Assembly: GCA_012960845.1 (NCBI GenBank)
Contig: DUAN01000078.1
Span: 1-33,839, forward strand
Length of the DNA: 33,839 bases
Direction: 5' to 3'
DNA from: Planctomycetota bacterium
GTDB taxonomy: Bacteria; Planctomycetota; UBA8108; UBA1146
Shown here: piece after piece, positions 24,735 to 33,070 of the stretch
How the letters are laid out: each line of letters starts with the position of its first letter
Numbering within the stretch: the first letter of the stretch is position 1
Translations under genes and position numbers: made by a program
The notes under the pieces: model-generated
The model's input: the letters and a program-made list of their open reading frames with translations, nothing else
What the model was told of the DNA's origin: nothing
Databases searched by the model: none

Positions 24735-25388
24735 TCAGATCTGCTTTCTCGACAGATACCAGCTCTGTGACTCGATGTCCGGATCTTCCATTCGGCTGCT
24801 CGCCTCGTTACTGGTGACTGGAGGAGGAACGATCACATCATCTCCCGGAGTCCAGTTGGCAGGACACGCCACCTGGAACTTATCCGCAGCCTGCAATGCG
24901 TCGATGACCCGCAGAATCTCGGTGAAGGATCTTCCGACCTCAGGTGGATAGGTGATGATCGCGCGTACTTTTCTCTCGCCATCGATGAAGAAGAGTGACC
25001 GCACCGGAGCGGTGGCCGAGGTCGACGAATGGAGCATTCCGTAGAGTTTCGAGACCTCCTGGCTCAGATCTGCAATCAACGGGAAGTTGACCTTCACTCC
25101 CATCCTTTCCTCGATATCTCTCAGCCATGCGATATGCGAATAGATGCTATCGATCGAGGACCCCAACAAGGCGACCCCCCTGGCTTTCAACTCATTCTCG
25201 ATCCTGGCGAACTCGATGAACTCCGAAGTGCAAACCGGAGTGAAATCAGCCGGATGCGCAAATAGGATGGTCCAGCGGCCATCGTGCCAGTCAGAGAATC
25301 GGATCGGCCCATCGGTGGTGACCGCCTCGAAATCAGGAGCCACATCTCCGAGCCGGATTGATCGCGGGTTATCTTCGCTCTGGTGCAT
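24735..25388 (-). CDS. Peroxiredoxin, Prx6-like (1-Cys type) with an extra Cys
   Basis: Thiol peroxidase that reduces H2O2 and organic peroxides. 217 residues from ATG 25388, with AAGG about 8 nt upstream; the same frame extends to 25460 without family-like sequence. Seen: peroxidatic Cys 53 in HPADFTPVCTSE, the Prx6-type LSQEVSKLYGML and PVRSLFFIDGERKVRAI, and the Prx6 C-terminal arm FQVACPANWTPGDDVIVPP. In that arm the usual Thr before PANW is Cys 175, which may act as a resolving residue. No thioredoxin or AhpF partner is adjacent. Divergent from the carboxylesterase at 25425 and convergent with P5. Confidence 0.93.
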   Translation of the reverse strand: MHQSEDNPRSIRLGDVAPDFEAVTTDGPIRFSDWHDGRWTILFAHPADFTPVCTSEFIEFARIENELKARGVALLGSSIDSIYSHIAWLRDIEERMGVKVNFPLIADLSQEVSKLYGMLHSSTSATAPVRSLFFIDGERKVRAIITYPPEVGRSFTEILRVIDALQAADKFQVACPANWTPGDDVIVPPPVTSNEASSRMEDPDIESQSWYLSRKQI

Positions 25389-25424
25389 GCTTGTAGCCTT
25401 TTCTCTCTGTGGACGTGGTAGGGA

Positions 25425-26198
25425 GTGAAAGATCGAGGGGATCTCCCGACATCCTCTCAATTACCTTACAATCGAATCGATTCATTTGCGAGCCGAGGGG
25501 AGGATCTTCTGGCCAATTTAGAGAGCCGTTCGAGGGAATTCAGCCGTCAGATTCGATGGCAATGGAAACACGCGGATCACAGCACTCGCTGCTGTGTCAT
25601 CGCCCTCCATGGCATGGGACAAGATGGCTCGAGCATTCTGAAACGACTGGAACACCTGGCTTCGAGAGGAGCCGACATCGTGGTGCCGGATGGACCCCAC
25701 CTGCACGAAGTGAGGGGCCGAGATGGAACTCGTGAAGGTCACTCCTGGTACATCTACACCGGTGACCAGCCTCGCTTCCGCGAATCTCTGATCCAGTCTG
25801 AATCTGACCTTCTGGGAATCGTCGATACCGTGCAGCGAGAATCGGGGATCTCGTCAGAGAAAACAGTTCTGCTCGGATTCAGTCAGGGAGGATACCTGGC
25901 CGGTTTCGTCTCCTGTCGTCATCGCAATCGGTTTGGAAATTGCGTCATCGCATCGGCTCGATTGAAGCACGAGTTTCTCGGCGACGAGATTTCCAGCGGT
26001 GATCTCCCGACAATACTCTTCTTGCATGACGACCAGGACCCATTGACCGGACCGGAGCCGGTGAAGGAATCGATTCAACAGTTGAAACAAGCCGAAGCGG
26101 ATGTCGAGGTGAGCTGGCACTCCGATGGGCATCGACTGGGAGACCAATCGATTTCTGCACTTCAGCGGTGGCTCGAGCAGCACGACCTCATCGAATGA
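25425..26198 (+). CDS. Alpha/beta hydrolase, phospholipase/carboxylesterase family
   Basis: Probable serine esterase of the small carboxylesterase/lysophospholipase type. Up to 257 residues. Seen: VIALHGMGQDGSS (oxyanion region), nucleophile Ser 153 in GFSQGGYLAG, acid Asp 205 in HDDQDPLTG, and His 236 in SDGHRLGDQ, so the triad is complete. No signal peptide, probably cytosolic. Start uncertain: GTG at 25425 is the only standard start codon in frame but has no spaced ribosome-binding site, while GGGGAGG (25497-25503) lies 5 nt before a CTG at 25509, which would give 229 residues. A TACAAT -10-like hexamer near 25467 favours the shorter form. Only 36 nt separate it from the divergent peroxiredoxin. 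Substrate unknown. Confidence 0.85.
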   Translation: MKDRGDLPTSSQLPYNRIDSFASRGEDLLANLESRSREFSRQIRWQWKHADHSTRCCVIALHGMGQDGSSILKRLEHLASRGADIVVPDGPHLHEVRGRDGTREGHSWYIYTGDQPRFRESLIQSESDLLGIVDTVQRESGISSEKTVLLGFSQGGYLAGFVSCRHRNRFGNCVIASARLKHEFLGDEISSGDLPTILFLHDDQDPLTGPEPVKESIQQLKQAEADVEVSWHSDGHRLGDQSISALQRWLEQHDLIE

Positions 26199-26200
26199 CT

Positions 26201-26232
26201 CGTATCGAATTGAAGCCCGTATCGAATTGAAG
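26201..26232 (+). repeat. Two-copy tandem repeat, 17-bp period
   Basis: CGTATCGAATTGAAG occurs at 26201-26215 and again at 26218-26232, separated by CC. It lies directly after the hydrolase stop, in the 121-nt gap between convergent genes. Confidence 0.85.
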
Positions 26233-26234
26233 GA

Positions 26235-26266
26235 CGACATCGCCCTCAGCTGCGGAGGCGATGTCG
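26235..26266. terminator. Hairpin between convergent hydrolase and metK
   Basis: CGACATCGCC (26235-26244) and GGCGATGTCG (26257-26266) form a perfect 10-bp stem with a 12-nt loop containing CAGCTG. No T-run flanks it on either strand, so it may be a Rho-assisted or bidirectional terminator, or an RNA-stabilising hairpin for both convergent transcripts. Confidence 0.55.
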
Positions 26267-26274
26267 CTCGAAGT

Positions 26275-26315
26275 GGTCGGATCGTGTCATGGCCGGATCG
26301 TGGTCGGATCGTGTC
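26275..26315. repeat. Short degenerate repeat GGTCGGATCGTG, three copies
   Basis: GGTCGGATCGTGTC at 26275-26288 and 26302-26315 flank a variant GGCCGGATCGT at 26291-26301. It ends 4 nt before the metK stop and extends the repeat-rich intergenic stretch. Confidence 0.75.
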
Positions 26316-26319
26316 GAGG

Positions 26320-27480
26320 TCAGTTACCGGCAGCCTGGGAAGCAGCGGTCTTGAGCGCTTCGACCTTGCCGACACCTTCCCATGGAAATCCATCACCCAC
26401 CCTGCCAAAGTGACCATGAGCTGCAGTCGCCCGGTAAATCGGGCGCTGCAGGTCTAGCGAAGAGATGATACCTCTGGGAGTCAAATCGAAGACTTCACGC
26501 ACCACCTTCTCGAATTCACCATCTGCGATGGTTCCGGTGCCAAAAGTTTCGACCAGCACCGACATCGGTTGTGCGACTCCAATGGCATAGGCCAGTTGTA
26601 CTTCGCAACGTCGCGCCAGGCCGGCGGCGACGATGTTCTTTGCAACGAATCGAGCCATGTAACTGGCAGACCGATCGACCTTCGATGGATCCTTTCCACT
26701 GAAGGCTCCCCCACCATGGCGGCCCATCCCGCCGTATGTGTCCACGATGATCTTTCGTCCGGTCAGTCCGCAATCTCCCTGTGGGCCACCGATGACGAAT
26801 CTGCCCGTCGGATTGACGAAGTACTTGGTGTTCTCGTCCAGCAAGTTGGCGGGAACCACCTTTTTGATGATGTCGTCCTTGATGAAGCCGTGGAGTTTCT
26901 CGTTGCTCACATCTTCCGAGTGCTGAGACGAGAACACGATGGAGTCAATTCGTTTTGGAACCCCATCGATGTACTCAACAGTCACCTGGCTCTTTGCATC
27001 CGGCCGCAGGAATGGAGCCTTGCCCTCTGCGCGAACCCGAGCATGCTCCGCCACCAACTTGTGGGAGAGAGAGATCGCCATCGGCATCAGTTCTTCTGTT
27101 TCATCACAGGCATATCCAAACATGATGCCCTGATCACCGGCACCGTCTCGATCCACACCCATGGCGATGTCCGGACTCTGCTTGTCGAGGGAGACCATCA
27201 CCGAGCAAGTCTCGGCATCGAACCCCATCGAAGAGTCGGTGTATCCAATTTCACGAATCACTCCACGAACCAGTTCTGGGATATCGATGGTGGCCTGACT
27301 CGTGACTTCTCCGGCAATCACGACCAATCCGGTGGTGACCATCGTCTCGCACGCCACGCGACTCTGGGGATCCCCCGCAAGAAATGCGTCTAGAATTGCA
27401 TCGGAAATCTGATCAGCCATCTTGTCCGGGTGTCCCTCGGAGACGGACTCAGAGGTGAAAAAGGCGTTCTCGATCAACAT
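26320..27480 (-). CDS. metK: S-adenosylmethionine synthase
   Basis: Makes SAM from methionine and ATP. 386 residues, normal size. Seen: [32 protein letters not shown], the phosphate-loop region [32 protein letters not shown] and the signature [17 protein letters not shown]. The gene is separated from waaA by 168 nt. A candidate promoter (27608-27636) and two hairpins precede it. The second hairpin (27486-27510) buries the ribosome-binding site GGAAGGAA, which ends 5 nt before the ATG. This suggests conditional translation, possibly by a metabolite, protein or small RNA; no known SAM riboswitch consensus was recognised. Confidence 0.97.
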   Translation of the reverse strand: MLIENAFFTSESVSEGHPDKMADQISDAILDAFLAGDPQSRVACETMVTTGLVVIAGEVTSQATIDIPELVRGVIREIGYTDSSMGFDAETCSVMVSLDKQSPDIAMGVDRDGAGDQGIMFGYACDETEELMPMAISLSHKLVAEHARVRAEGKAPFLRPDAKSQVTVEYIDGVPKRIDSIVFSSQHSEDVSNEKLHGFIKDDIIKKVVPANLLDENTKYFVNPTGRFVIGGPQGDCGLTGRKIIVDTYGGMGRHGGGAFSGKDPSKVDRSASYMARFVAKNIVAAGLARRCEVQLAYAIGVAQPMSVLVETFGTGTIADGEFEKVVREVFDLTPRGIISSLDLQRPIYRATAAHGHFGRVGDGFPWEGVGKVEALKTAASQAAGN

Positions 27481-27485
27481 CTAGC

Positions 27486-27510
27486 TTCCTTCCCTGGGGC
27501 GAGGAAGGAA
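27486..27510 (-). promoter_or_regulatory. Hairpin sequestering the metK ribosome-binding site
   Basis: In the mRNA TTCCTTCC (27510-27503), loop of 9 nt, then GGAAGGAA (27493-27486): a perfect 8-bp stem. The 3' arm is the only Shine-Dalgarno-like sequence of metK and ends 5 nt before the ATG, so the folded form should block initiation. Confidence 0.6.
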
Positions 27511-27537
27511 ACGGTTCAGGAGAATCCGTGACTCCAC

Positions 27538-27561
27538 GCCAGCTGAGCTCAATTTGCTGGC
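27538..27561 (-). promoter_or_regulatory. Second hairpin in the metK leader
   Basis: GCCAGC (27561-27556) and GCTGGC (27543-27538) form a 6-bp stem extendable by two G-U pairs, with a 12-nt loop containing the palindrome TGAGCTCA. With the hairpin at 27486 it makes a structured leader of about 120 nt. Confidence 0.5.
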
Positions 27562-27607
27562 ACCCGTCGACAGATCGGGCTGATCGGTGCGGGCGGCTGA
27601 ACGAGAT

Positions 27608-27636
27608 ACTCTAGCGACTCGATGGAGGTCCGCCAA
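27608..27636 (-). promoter_or_regulatory. Candidate sigma70-type promoter for metK
   Basis: TTGGCG (27636-27631) and TAGAGT (27613-27608) on the minus strand are 17 nt apart, 4 of 6 matches each. Transcription would start near 27601, giving a leader of about 120 nt that contains both hairpins. By-eye match only. Confidence 0.35.
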
Positions 27637-27648
27637 CCGAGATCGCAC

Positions 27649-29058
27649 TCAACTCAGCACTTCTGACAACAAATTTGAGCACCTGCCCGCGGCCCCTCCG
27701 AGCTTCTCGACCAGTTCCAGCACCTGCTCCCGCTGTCGCGGATCGGCACCGGACCGTGCCGCCCAGCGGCATACCAGTTGCGTCAACTGGTCCCCATCCC
27801 TGACCTCCTGCACAGAAGGCTGCTGAGCCAGTAGTGCCTTCATGTCGGTGAAATTTGACATGCTGGGGCCATGGCAGGTGAGACACCCCGCCGCCACCGG
27901 CTCGAGCAGATTATGCCCCCCTCGCGGCACCAGACTTCCCCCGACAAATGCACCATCGGAGATTCGATAGGCCTCTTCGAGATGACCCAGTCGATCGATC
28001 ACGATCACCGATGCACTCGACCCAGTACGATCCGATTCCAGCGCTCCGGTCAATCCTGCACGTCGAACCAGTTCCAGCACCGTCGCCGCTCTCTCGACGT
28101 GACGCGGACCCAGCATCAACTGGCTGCCTGGGAATTTGTCGAGCAGCACTGCATGTGCTTCGAGAACCTGTTCCTCCTCACCCGGGTGAGTGCATCCTGC
28201 GGTCCAGCGAAACTGATTCTCTGGGTACCCCCTCACTTGCTCCAGTTCTCTTCGATGCTGGAGAGGATCGGGCCCTCGCAAGGAATCTAACTTGAGATCT
28301 CCAGCGATCTGGATCCGTTCGGGTGCGGTACCCAGTTGAAGGAATCGCTCGGCATCCACTTCACTTCGAGCACAAACTCTCAGAGGAAGGCGGGCCATCC
28401 AGGAAGCGAGTGGACCGAGCCAGGACAGACGCTTGACTCCTTTTTCGCTCACACGTCCATTCACCACGACGACCGGAATCGATCGGGAGTGACAGGCCAG
28501 TAACAGGTTGGGCCACCATTCCAGTTCCACCAGCACCAGGATGTCCGGGCGCAATCGACTCAACATCTTGTGGATGCATGGCGACAACTCGAGAGGTAGA
28601 AGATGAACCTGCATTCCGGAGTTCAATTTCCGAGCAAGATCGCTGGCACCTGTAGTCATGGTAGAGATCACGATCTCAGATCCGGGGCGCGTCTCTTGCA
28701 AGGATCGGATCAGGGGCACCGCCGCTCTCACCTCCCCGACACTGGCAGCATGGATCCAGATCCTTTCCCGAACAGGCAACGAGATGCTCCATGCTCCCAG
28801 GCGCTGGAGTATCGAGCCGAATGCTCTTCCACGAATCAAGACCAGATGAACCAACCATGGAGTCAGCAGCAGGTAAGCCAGAGACATCGGGAGGTCGAGC
28901 AGGAACCCACAGGCTCTGGGCCACCAACGGCTCGATGCGTTGCGGGTCGAGGCACGATAGCCCCGCTGTTGCGTGAGGGTAGCTGACGTGAGATCAGATC
29001 GAGTGCTGATGGTACGAGCAGAGTCCCCATCCAGCGGGCCCCCTGCACGGCTGTTCAT
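27649..29058 (-). CDS. waaA: 3-deoxy-D-manno-octulosonic acid (Kdo) transferase
   Basis: Inner-membrane-associated glycosyltransferase that adds Kdo to lipid A precursor, so the cell makes LPS. 469 residues. Seen: a hydrophobic anchor at about 51-75 (GFLLDLPMSLAYLLLTPW), then IWIHAASVGEVRAA with the catalytic Glu, ELEWWPNLL, SEVDAERFLQLG, the donor-site GCTHPGEEE, LGPRHVER and the C-terminal GGSLVPRGGHNLLEP. The ATG at 29058 overlaps the secA stop as ATGA, but it gives about 45 residues more than the family's usual N-terminus before the anchor. The next ATG (residue 58) lacks a ribosome-binding site, so the longer form is kept. Number of Kdo residues added unknown. Confidence 0.94.
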   Translation of the reverse strand: MNSRAGGPLDGDSARTISTRSDLTSATLTQQRGYRASTRNASSRWWPRACGFLLDLPMSLAYLLLTPWLVHLVLIRGRAFGSILQRLGAWSISLPVRERIWIHAASVGEVRAAVPLIRSLQETRPGSEIVISTMTTGASDLARKLNSGMQVHLLPLELSPCIHKMLSRLRPDILVLVELEWWPNLLLACHSRSIPVVVVNGRVSEKGVKRLSWLGPLASWMARLPLRVCARSEVDAERFLQLGTAPERIQIAGDLKLDSLRGPDPLQHRRELEQVRGYPENQFRWTAGCTHPGEEEQVLEAHAVLLDKFPGSQLMLGPRHVERAATVLELVRRAGLTGALESDRTGSSASVIVIDRLGHLEEAYRISDGAFVGGSLVPRGGHNLLEPVAAGCLTCHGPSMSNFTDMKALLAQQPSVQEVRDGDQLTQLVCRWAARSGADPRQREQVLELVEKLGGAAGRCSNLLSEVLS

Positions 29059-31676
29059 TCCTGGCCGCAGCAGCGCTTGAACTTCTTGCCACTTCCACAG
29101 CTGCAGGGGTCGTTCCTTCTCAATTTCGGCTGATCATTTCGAATCGTCTCGATGCTCTTGGATCCACCGGCTCCCTGAACTCCTTGTTGCATCTTCTGGC
29201 CATGAGATTGGAACTGCTCCTGGAGAGCATCCGCAGAAACACCTTCCGACTGACCGCTCCAGGTGCTTGCAAGGTCCCGCTGAGCTTCTGACTCATCGAC
29301 GCTCTCGATGCGAATTCGCGAAACGATGGAAGAGCTCTCCTCTCGGAGTACCTCGAGCATCTTGGAGAAGAGCAGATATCCTTCGCGCTTGAACTCCTGC
29401 TTTGGATCGACCTGGGCGTATCCACGAAGGCCAACACCGGTTCGCAACTGGTCCATCGCGTGGAGGTGCTCTTTCCACTTCTCATCGACTGAACGCAGCA
29501 AGACGTAGTGCAGAAGGCGATCGAATTGACCCTCTCCTGCGGCGTTGCGCTTGTCATCCACCAGCTTGATCCACACTTCAGTGGCAATCCTCGCCCACTC
29601 TTCCGGCTCCCCTTCCTCGAAGGTAGATGCCGCGATATTGATCATGTATCGCTGGGCCAGATGCTCGCTGAGAAGGACCCCGATCGGCTGATCGGGCTCC
29701 TCGATTTCTAGCAATCCGAGAGCATGAGATTCGACCACCTGCTCGAAGTTCTCCTCCACCAGATTTCGAAGGTTCTCGCTGTGGAGGATCCGATCGCGGA
29801 TCTCGTAAATGACTTTTCTCTGACTATCCATCACCTGGTCATACTCAAGCAAATTTTTTCTAATCTCGAAGTTGCGAGCCTCGACCTTTTTCTGAGCCTT
29901 CTCGATGGCTCGGGTCACCATCGGATGGGAGATATCCACTCCTTCATCCATGCCAAATCTCTTGAGCATCGCAGAAACACGATCACTGGCGAACAACCGC
30001 ATCAGGTCATCTTCCAGTGACAGGTAGAAAAGAGTCGCCCCCGGATCACCCTGACGACCGCAACGACCACGTAACTGGTTATCAATCCTGCGTGACTCGT
30101 GCCGCTCGGAGCCCATCACCATCAACCCACCAACGTCAGTGACTCCTTCTCCAAGCACGATGTCGGTTCCACGTCCCGCCATGTTGGTGGCGATCGTGAC
30201 CCGGTTCATCAGGCCCGCTTCTGCGATAATCTCGGCCTCGCGGGCGTGATGCTTGGCATTGAGAACATTGTGGGTGATGCCTCTGCGCTTCAGACGATCC
30301 GACAGCAACTCTGAATCCTCGATGGAGATGGTTCCGACCAGTAGCGGTCTGCCACTTTCATTTTCCTGGGCAATTCTGTCGGCGATCGCTTTCCACTTCT
30401 CCTGGGTGGTCCGGTAAACGATGTCCGTCTGGTCTTCACGTGCGATCGGCTGGTTGGTCGGGATCTCGACCACTTCCAGTCCGTAGATCTCACGGAACTC
30501 CTCCGCCTCGGTGAGAGCGGTTCCTGTCATTCCTGCGATCTTGTCGTAGAGACGGAAAAAGTTCTGAAATGTGATCGTCGCGAGAGTCTGGTTCTCATCC
30601 TTGATCTTCAGCCCTTCCTTCGCCTCGACAGCTTGATGCAATCCATCCGACCAACGACGCCCTTCCATCAGGCGACCCGTGAACTCATCGACGATCACCA
30701 CTCCACCATCCTCGATCACGTAATCGACATCCTTGCGGTGGAGAAAGTGAGCCTTCATCGATTGTTCCAGATGATGCGGCCAGTGCATGTTGGCGGGAGA
30801 ATAGAAGGAGTCGACACCGACCAGTTTCTCGGCAGTCTCGATTCCCTCCTCTGTCAGCAATACTTGCTGCTCCTTTTCCTTCACCTCGAAGTGCTTTCCC
30901 TTGACCAGTTTCCGTATCGCTCGATCCGCCTTGTAGTAAATCTCGGTCGACTTCTCTGCGGGACCAGAGATGATCAGGGGCGTTCTCGCCTCGTCGATCA
31001 GGATCGAATCGACTTCATCTACGATGGCATATGCCCGGTACTTCTGGCACTGCTCCTCGGGGCGCGTCTTCATGTTGTCGCGCAGATAATCGAACCCGAA
31101 TTCATTGTTGGTGCCGTAAGTGATGTCACAGGAGTACTGGTCGATTCGCTGCTGGCTATTCATGTTCGACTGGATCGCACCGACCGTCACTCCTAGCCCT
31201 TCGTACACCGCCTTCATCCACTCGGCATCTCTCTTGGCGAGATAATCATTGACGGTCACGACGTGGACACCTCGAGCAGGCAGAGCATTGAGGTAAGCAG
31301 GCAGGGTCGCCACCAGGGTTTTTCCCTCCCCGGTTCGCATCTCTGCGATCCCTCCATGATTGAGCACGACACCACCGATCAACTGCACGTCATAGGGTCG
31401 CATGGCGACTCCGGTGCCAGTCTTCAGGTATCGCTTCGAGGATTCACGGACCGCGGCATATGCCTCAGGCAGGAGATCGGAGAGTTGAGCTCCGTCTTCA
31501 AGGCGCTTCCTGAACTCGACCGTCTTGCCTCGAAGTTGTGCATCATCGAGGATCTCGAACTCGGGTTCGAGTGCATTGATCTTCTCCACCAGCGGTAGGA
31601 TCTCGCGAATGATCTTCTCATTACGCGTTGGGACGATCTTGTGAAACGCTGCCCGGAGGCCACTGATCAGGCCCAT
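29055..31676 (-). CDS. secA: Preprotein translocase ATPase SecA
   Basis: Motor that drives preproteins through SecYEG; needed for export of the five signal-peptide proteins in this window. 873 residues. Seen in order: NBD1 with Walker A MRTGEGKTLVAT (GEGKT at 116-120) and DEVDSILIDEARTPLIISG, the preprotein cross-linking region, NBD2 with GTISIEDSELLSDRL, ATNMAGRGTDIVLG and QLRGRCGRQGDPG, helical scaffold and wing, a Gln/Ser-rich linker, and a C-terminal zinc-binding tail NDPCSCGSGKKFKRCC used for SecB or lipid contact. It follows pyrD after 39 nt and overlaps waaA, so all three are probably in one transcript. Start ATG with weak upstream purines. Confidence 0.98.
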   Translation of the reverse strand: MGLISGLRAAFHKIVPTRNEKIIREILPLVEKINALEPEFEILDDAQLRGKTVEFRKRLEDGAQLSDLLPEAYAAVRESSKRYLKTGTGVAMRPYDVQLIGGVVLNHGGIAEMRTGEGKTLVATLPAYLNALPARGVHVVTVNDYLAKRDAEWMKAVYEGLGVTVGAIQSNMNSQQRIDQYSCDITYGTNNEFGFDYLRDNMKTRPEEQCQKYRAYAIVDEVDSILIDEARTPLIISGPAEKSTEIYYKADRAIRKLVKGKHFEVKEKEQQVLLTEEGIETAEKLVGVDSFYSPANMHWPHHLEQSMKAHFLHRKDVDYVIEDGGVVIVDEFTGRLMEGRRWSDGLHQAVEAKEGLKIKDENQTLATITFQNFFRLYDKIAGMTGTALTEAEEFREIYGLEVVEIPTNQPIAREDQTDIVYRTTQEKWKAIADRIAQENESGRPLLVGTISIEDSELLSDRLKRRGITHNVLNAKHHAREAEIIAEAGLMNRVTIATNMAGRGTDIVLGEGVTDVGGLMVMGSERHESRRIDNQLRGRCGRQGDPGATLFYLSLEDDLMRLFASDRVSAMLKRFGMDEGVDISHPMVTRAIEKAQKKVEARNFEIRKNLLEYDQVMDSQRKVIYEIRDRILHSENLRNLVEENFEQVVESHALGLLEIEEPDQPIGVLLSEHLAQRYMINIAASTFEEGEPEEWARIATEVWIKLVDDKRNAAGEGQFDRLLHYVLLRSVDEKWKEHLHAMDQLRTGVGLRGYAQVDPKQEFKREGYLLFSKMLEVLREESSSIVSRIRIESVDESEAQRDLASTWSGQSEGVSADALQEQFQSHGQKMQQGVQGAGGSKSIETIRNDQPKLRRNDPCSCGSGKKFKRCCGQE

Positions 31677-31715
31677 GATGGCTCAACCCTTTCGAAGGAG
31701 AGAATTCCCCTTCAA

Positions 31716-32636
31716 TCAGGGTACCTGTCGCTCCCGATCCGGCAACCGATCCTGATCTGGATGGAAGTTACCTCGGACGTCATCCAGAGCGGTGAAATCG
31801 CCAGCAGCGAGCAGATGACGTAGATCCTGGAGTAATTGTGGCAAACAGGTCGGTTCCCTGTAGAGGTGGGTTCCGACCTGGACCAACGATGCGCCGACCG
31901 AGATAAACTCCAGCACATGCTCAGCAGAGCAGATGCCGCCGATGGCACAGACCGGGATCTGCACCGCTCGTGACGCTTCCATCGTCATCCGAAGCGCGAT
32001 GGGGCGAATCGCCGGTCCCGAAAGTCCACCGGTCTCGGTTCCGATCCTCGATTTCCCACTGCGCCAGTCCACCGCCATGGCCCGGATCGTGTTGATCAAG
32101 GAAATCGAATCGGCTCCCGCCTCCTCCGCAGCAACCGCCTGCTCGGCAATATCGGTCACATTGGGAGTCAACTTTGCCATCAATACCCCACGAGTGAGCG
32201 GACGAACCGCTCGGATCAACTGGGAAGTGGCGAGTGGATCGAGGCCGAATAACAGCCCTTCCTTGACGTTGGGACAGGACACATTCAACTCGAACCCGGC
32301 GACCAGCGGCAGACCCTCGAGGGTCTCGACCACCTTGCAGTAATCCTCCACCGTCCGACCGACCACATTGACCAGGATGGGAACCCCGTATCGTTGCAAT
32401 CTCGGCAGGTAAGACTCGACGAACTGGTCCAGTCCGGGATTCTGCAAACCGATGGAATTGAGCAATCCAGAGGGCGTCTCGATCGCACGGGGCGGTGGAT
32501 TTCCGATTCTCGTCTCGACCGAAATCGATTTGGGTACGATGGCACTGAAGGTGCCCGGCGGAAGAAACGGTTCGAACTCCTCGCCGTATCCGAAGGTGCC
32601 CGACGCCGGCAATACCGGGTGGCTCAGTTCCAGCAC
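31716..32636 (-). CDS. pyrD: Dihydroorotate dehydrogenase, class 1B-like catalytic subunit
   Basis: FMN enzyme of pyrimidine synthesis, oxidising dihydroorotate to orotate. 306 residues from GTG 32636. Seen: HPVLPASGTFGYGEEF, the FMN/substrate region GNPPPRAIETPSGLLNSIGLQNPG, catalytic Cys 121 in ELNVSCPNVKEG, KLTPNVTDI, SLINTIRAMAVD, GGLSGPAIRPIALRM, and phosphate-site AIGGICSAEHVLEFISVGA. This is the NAD-linked 1B type, which normally works with a PyrK subunit that is not in the window. Homologues have about 14 further N-terminal residues; the frame is open upstream with family-like VSLSVEINSPGG but no standard start codon there. The true 5' end may be a CTG at 32723 overlapping the dksA-like stop. 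Confidence 0.92.
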   Translation of the reverse strand: MLELSHPVLPASGTFGYGEEFEPFLPPGTFSAIVPKSISVETRIGNPPPRAIETPSGLLNSIGLQNPGLDQFVESYLPRLQRYGVPILVNVVGRTVEDYCKVVETLEGLPLVAGFELNVSCPNVKEGLLFGLDPLATSQLIRAVRPLTRGVLMAKLTPNVTDIAEQAVAAEEAGADSISLINTIRAMAVDWRSGKSRIGTETGGLSGPAIRPIALRMTMEASRAVQIPVCAIGGICSAEHVLEFISVGASLVQVGTHLYREPTCLPQLLQDLRHLLAAGDFTALDDVRGNFHPDQDRLPDRERQVP

Positions 32637-32719
32637 ACCTCCCGGAGAATTGATCTCAACCGAGAGACTGACCCGAGAAGGATCTCCTCCCCCGGCCCCG
32701 GAAGCAGCGCTCTCGGAAC

Positions 32720-33070
32720 TCAGGGTTTTTCCCGTCGCTCCTGAGCAGCGACACAGAGCCGCGTCCAGGGGACCGCTTCGAGACGTGCAGTGGGGATCAA
32801 ATCGCCGGTGTCTTCACAGACTCCGTAAGTGCCTTCGTCGATCCGCTTGAGTGCCTCATCGATCTCGTTGACCAGATTGGTCTCACTTTGCATCGTCGAT
32901 AGAGTCAGTTCGATCTCGAAATTCTCGGAACTGAGATCCCCTTCATCTCCGCTGGATCCACGACCCTCCCCGTCGAGACTGGTAAGGTTCCCCGTCACGA
33001 GATTACGCTGGTGTAGAAGAACCCTCTTGAAAGGTTCCATCTCTCTCTTGGTGTATTTCTTCTTGGCCAT
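32720..33070 (-). CDS. DksA/TraR-family protein with incomplete zinc finger
   Basis: Small RNA polymerase-secondary-channel type regulator, 116 residues. Seen: N-terminal coiled-coil helices (REMEPFKRVLLHQRNLV, ELTLSTMQSETNLVNEIDEALKRI) joined by a loop with DEGDLSSE, reminiscent of the DksA tip motif D-x-x-D-x-A. Then YGVCEDTGDLIPTARLEAV and PWTRLCVAAQ. Family members usually have four Cys (C-x2-C ... C-x2-C); here only C85 and C106 remain, with T88 and A109 at the other positions. It may therefore not bind zinc firmly. Stop codon lies 84 nt before the pyrD GTG, within the open pyrD frame. Role in stringent or starvation control is inferred from the family only. Confidence 0.82.
   Translation of the reverse strand: MAKKKYTKREMEPFKRVLLHQRNLVTGNLTSLDGEGRGSSGDEGDLSSENFEIELTLSTMQSETNLVNEIDEALKRIDEGTYGVCEDTGDLIPTARLEAVPWTRLCVAAQERREKP

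Noticed and set aside
26569-27393. 274-codon plus-strand open frame opposite metK
   Set aside because: Antisense shadow of the conserved metK; no domain seen.
27481-27640. Known SAM-I, SAM-II or SAM-IV riboswitch before metK
   Set aside because: None of the remembered core sequences was found; only generic hairpins are supported.
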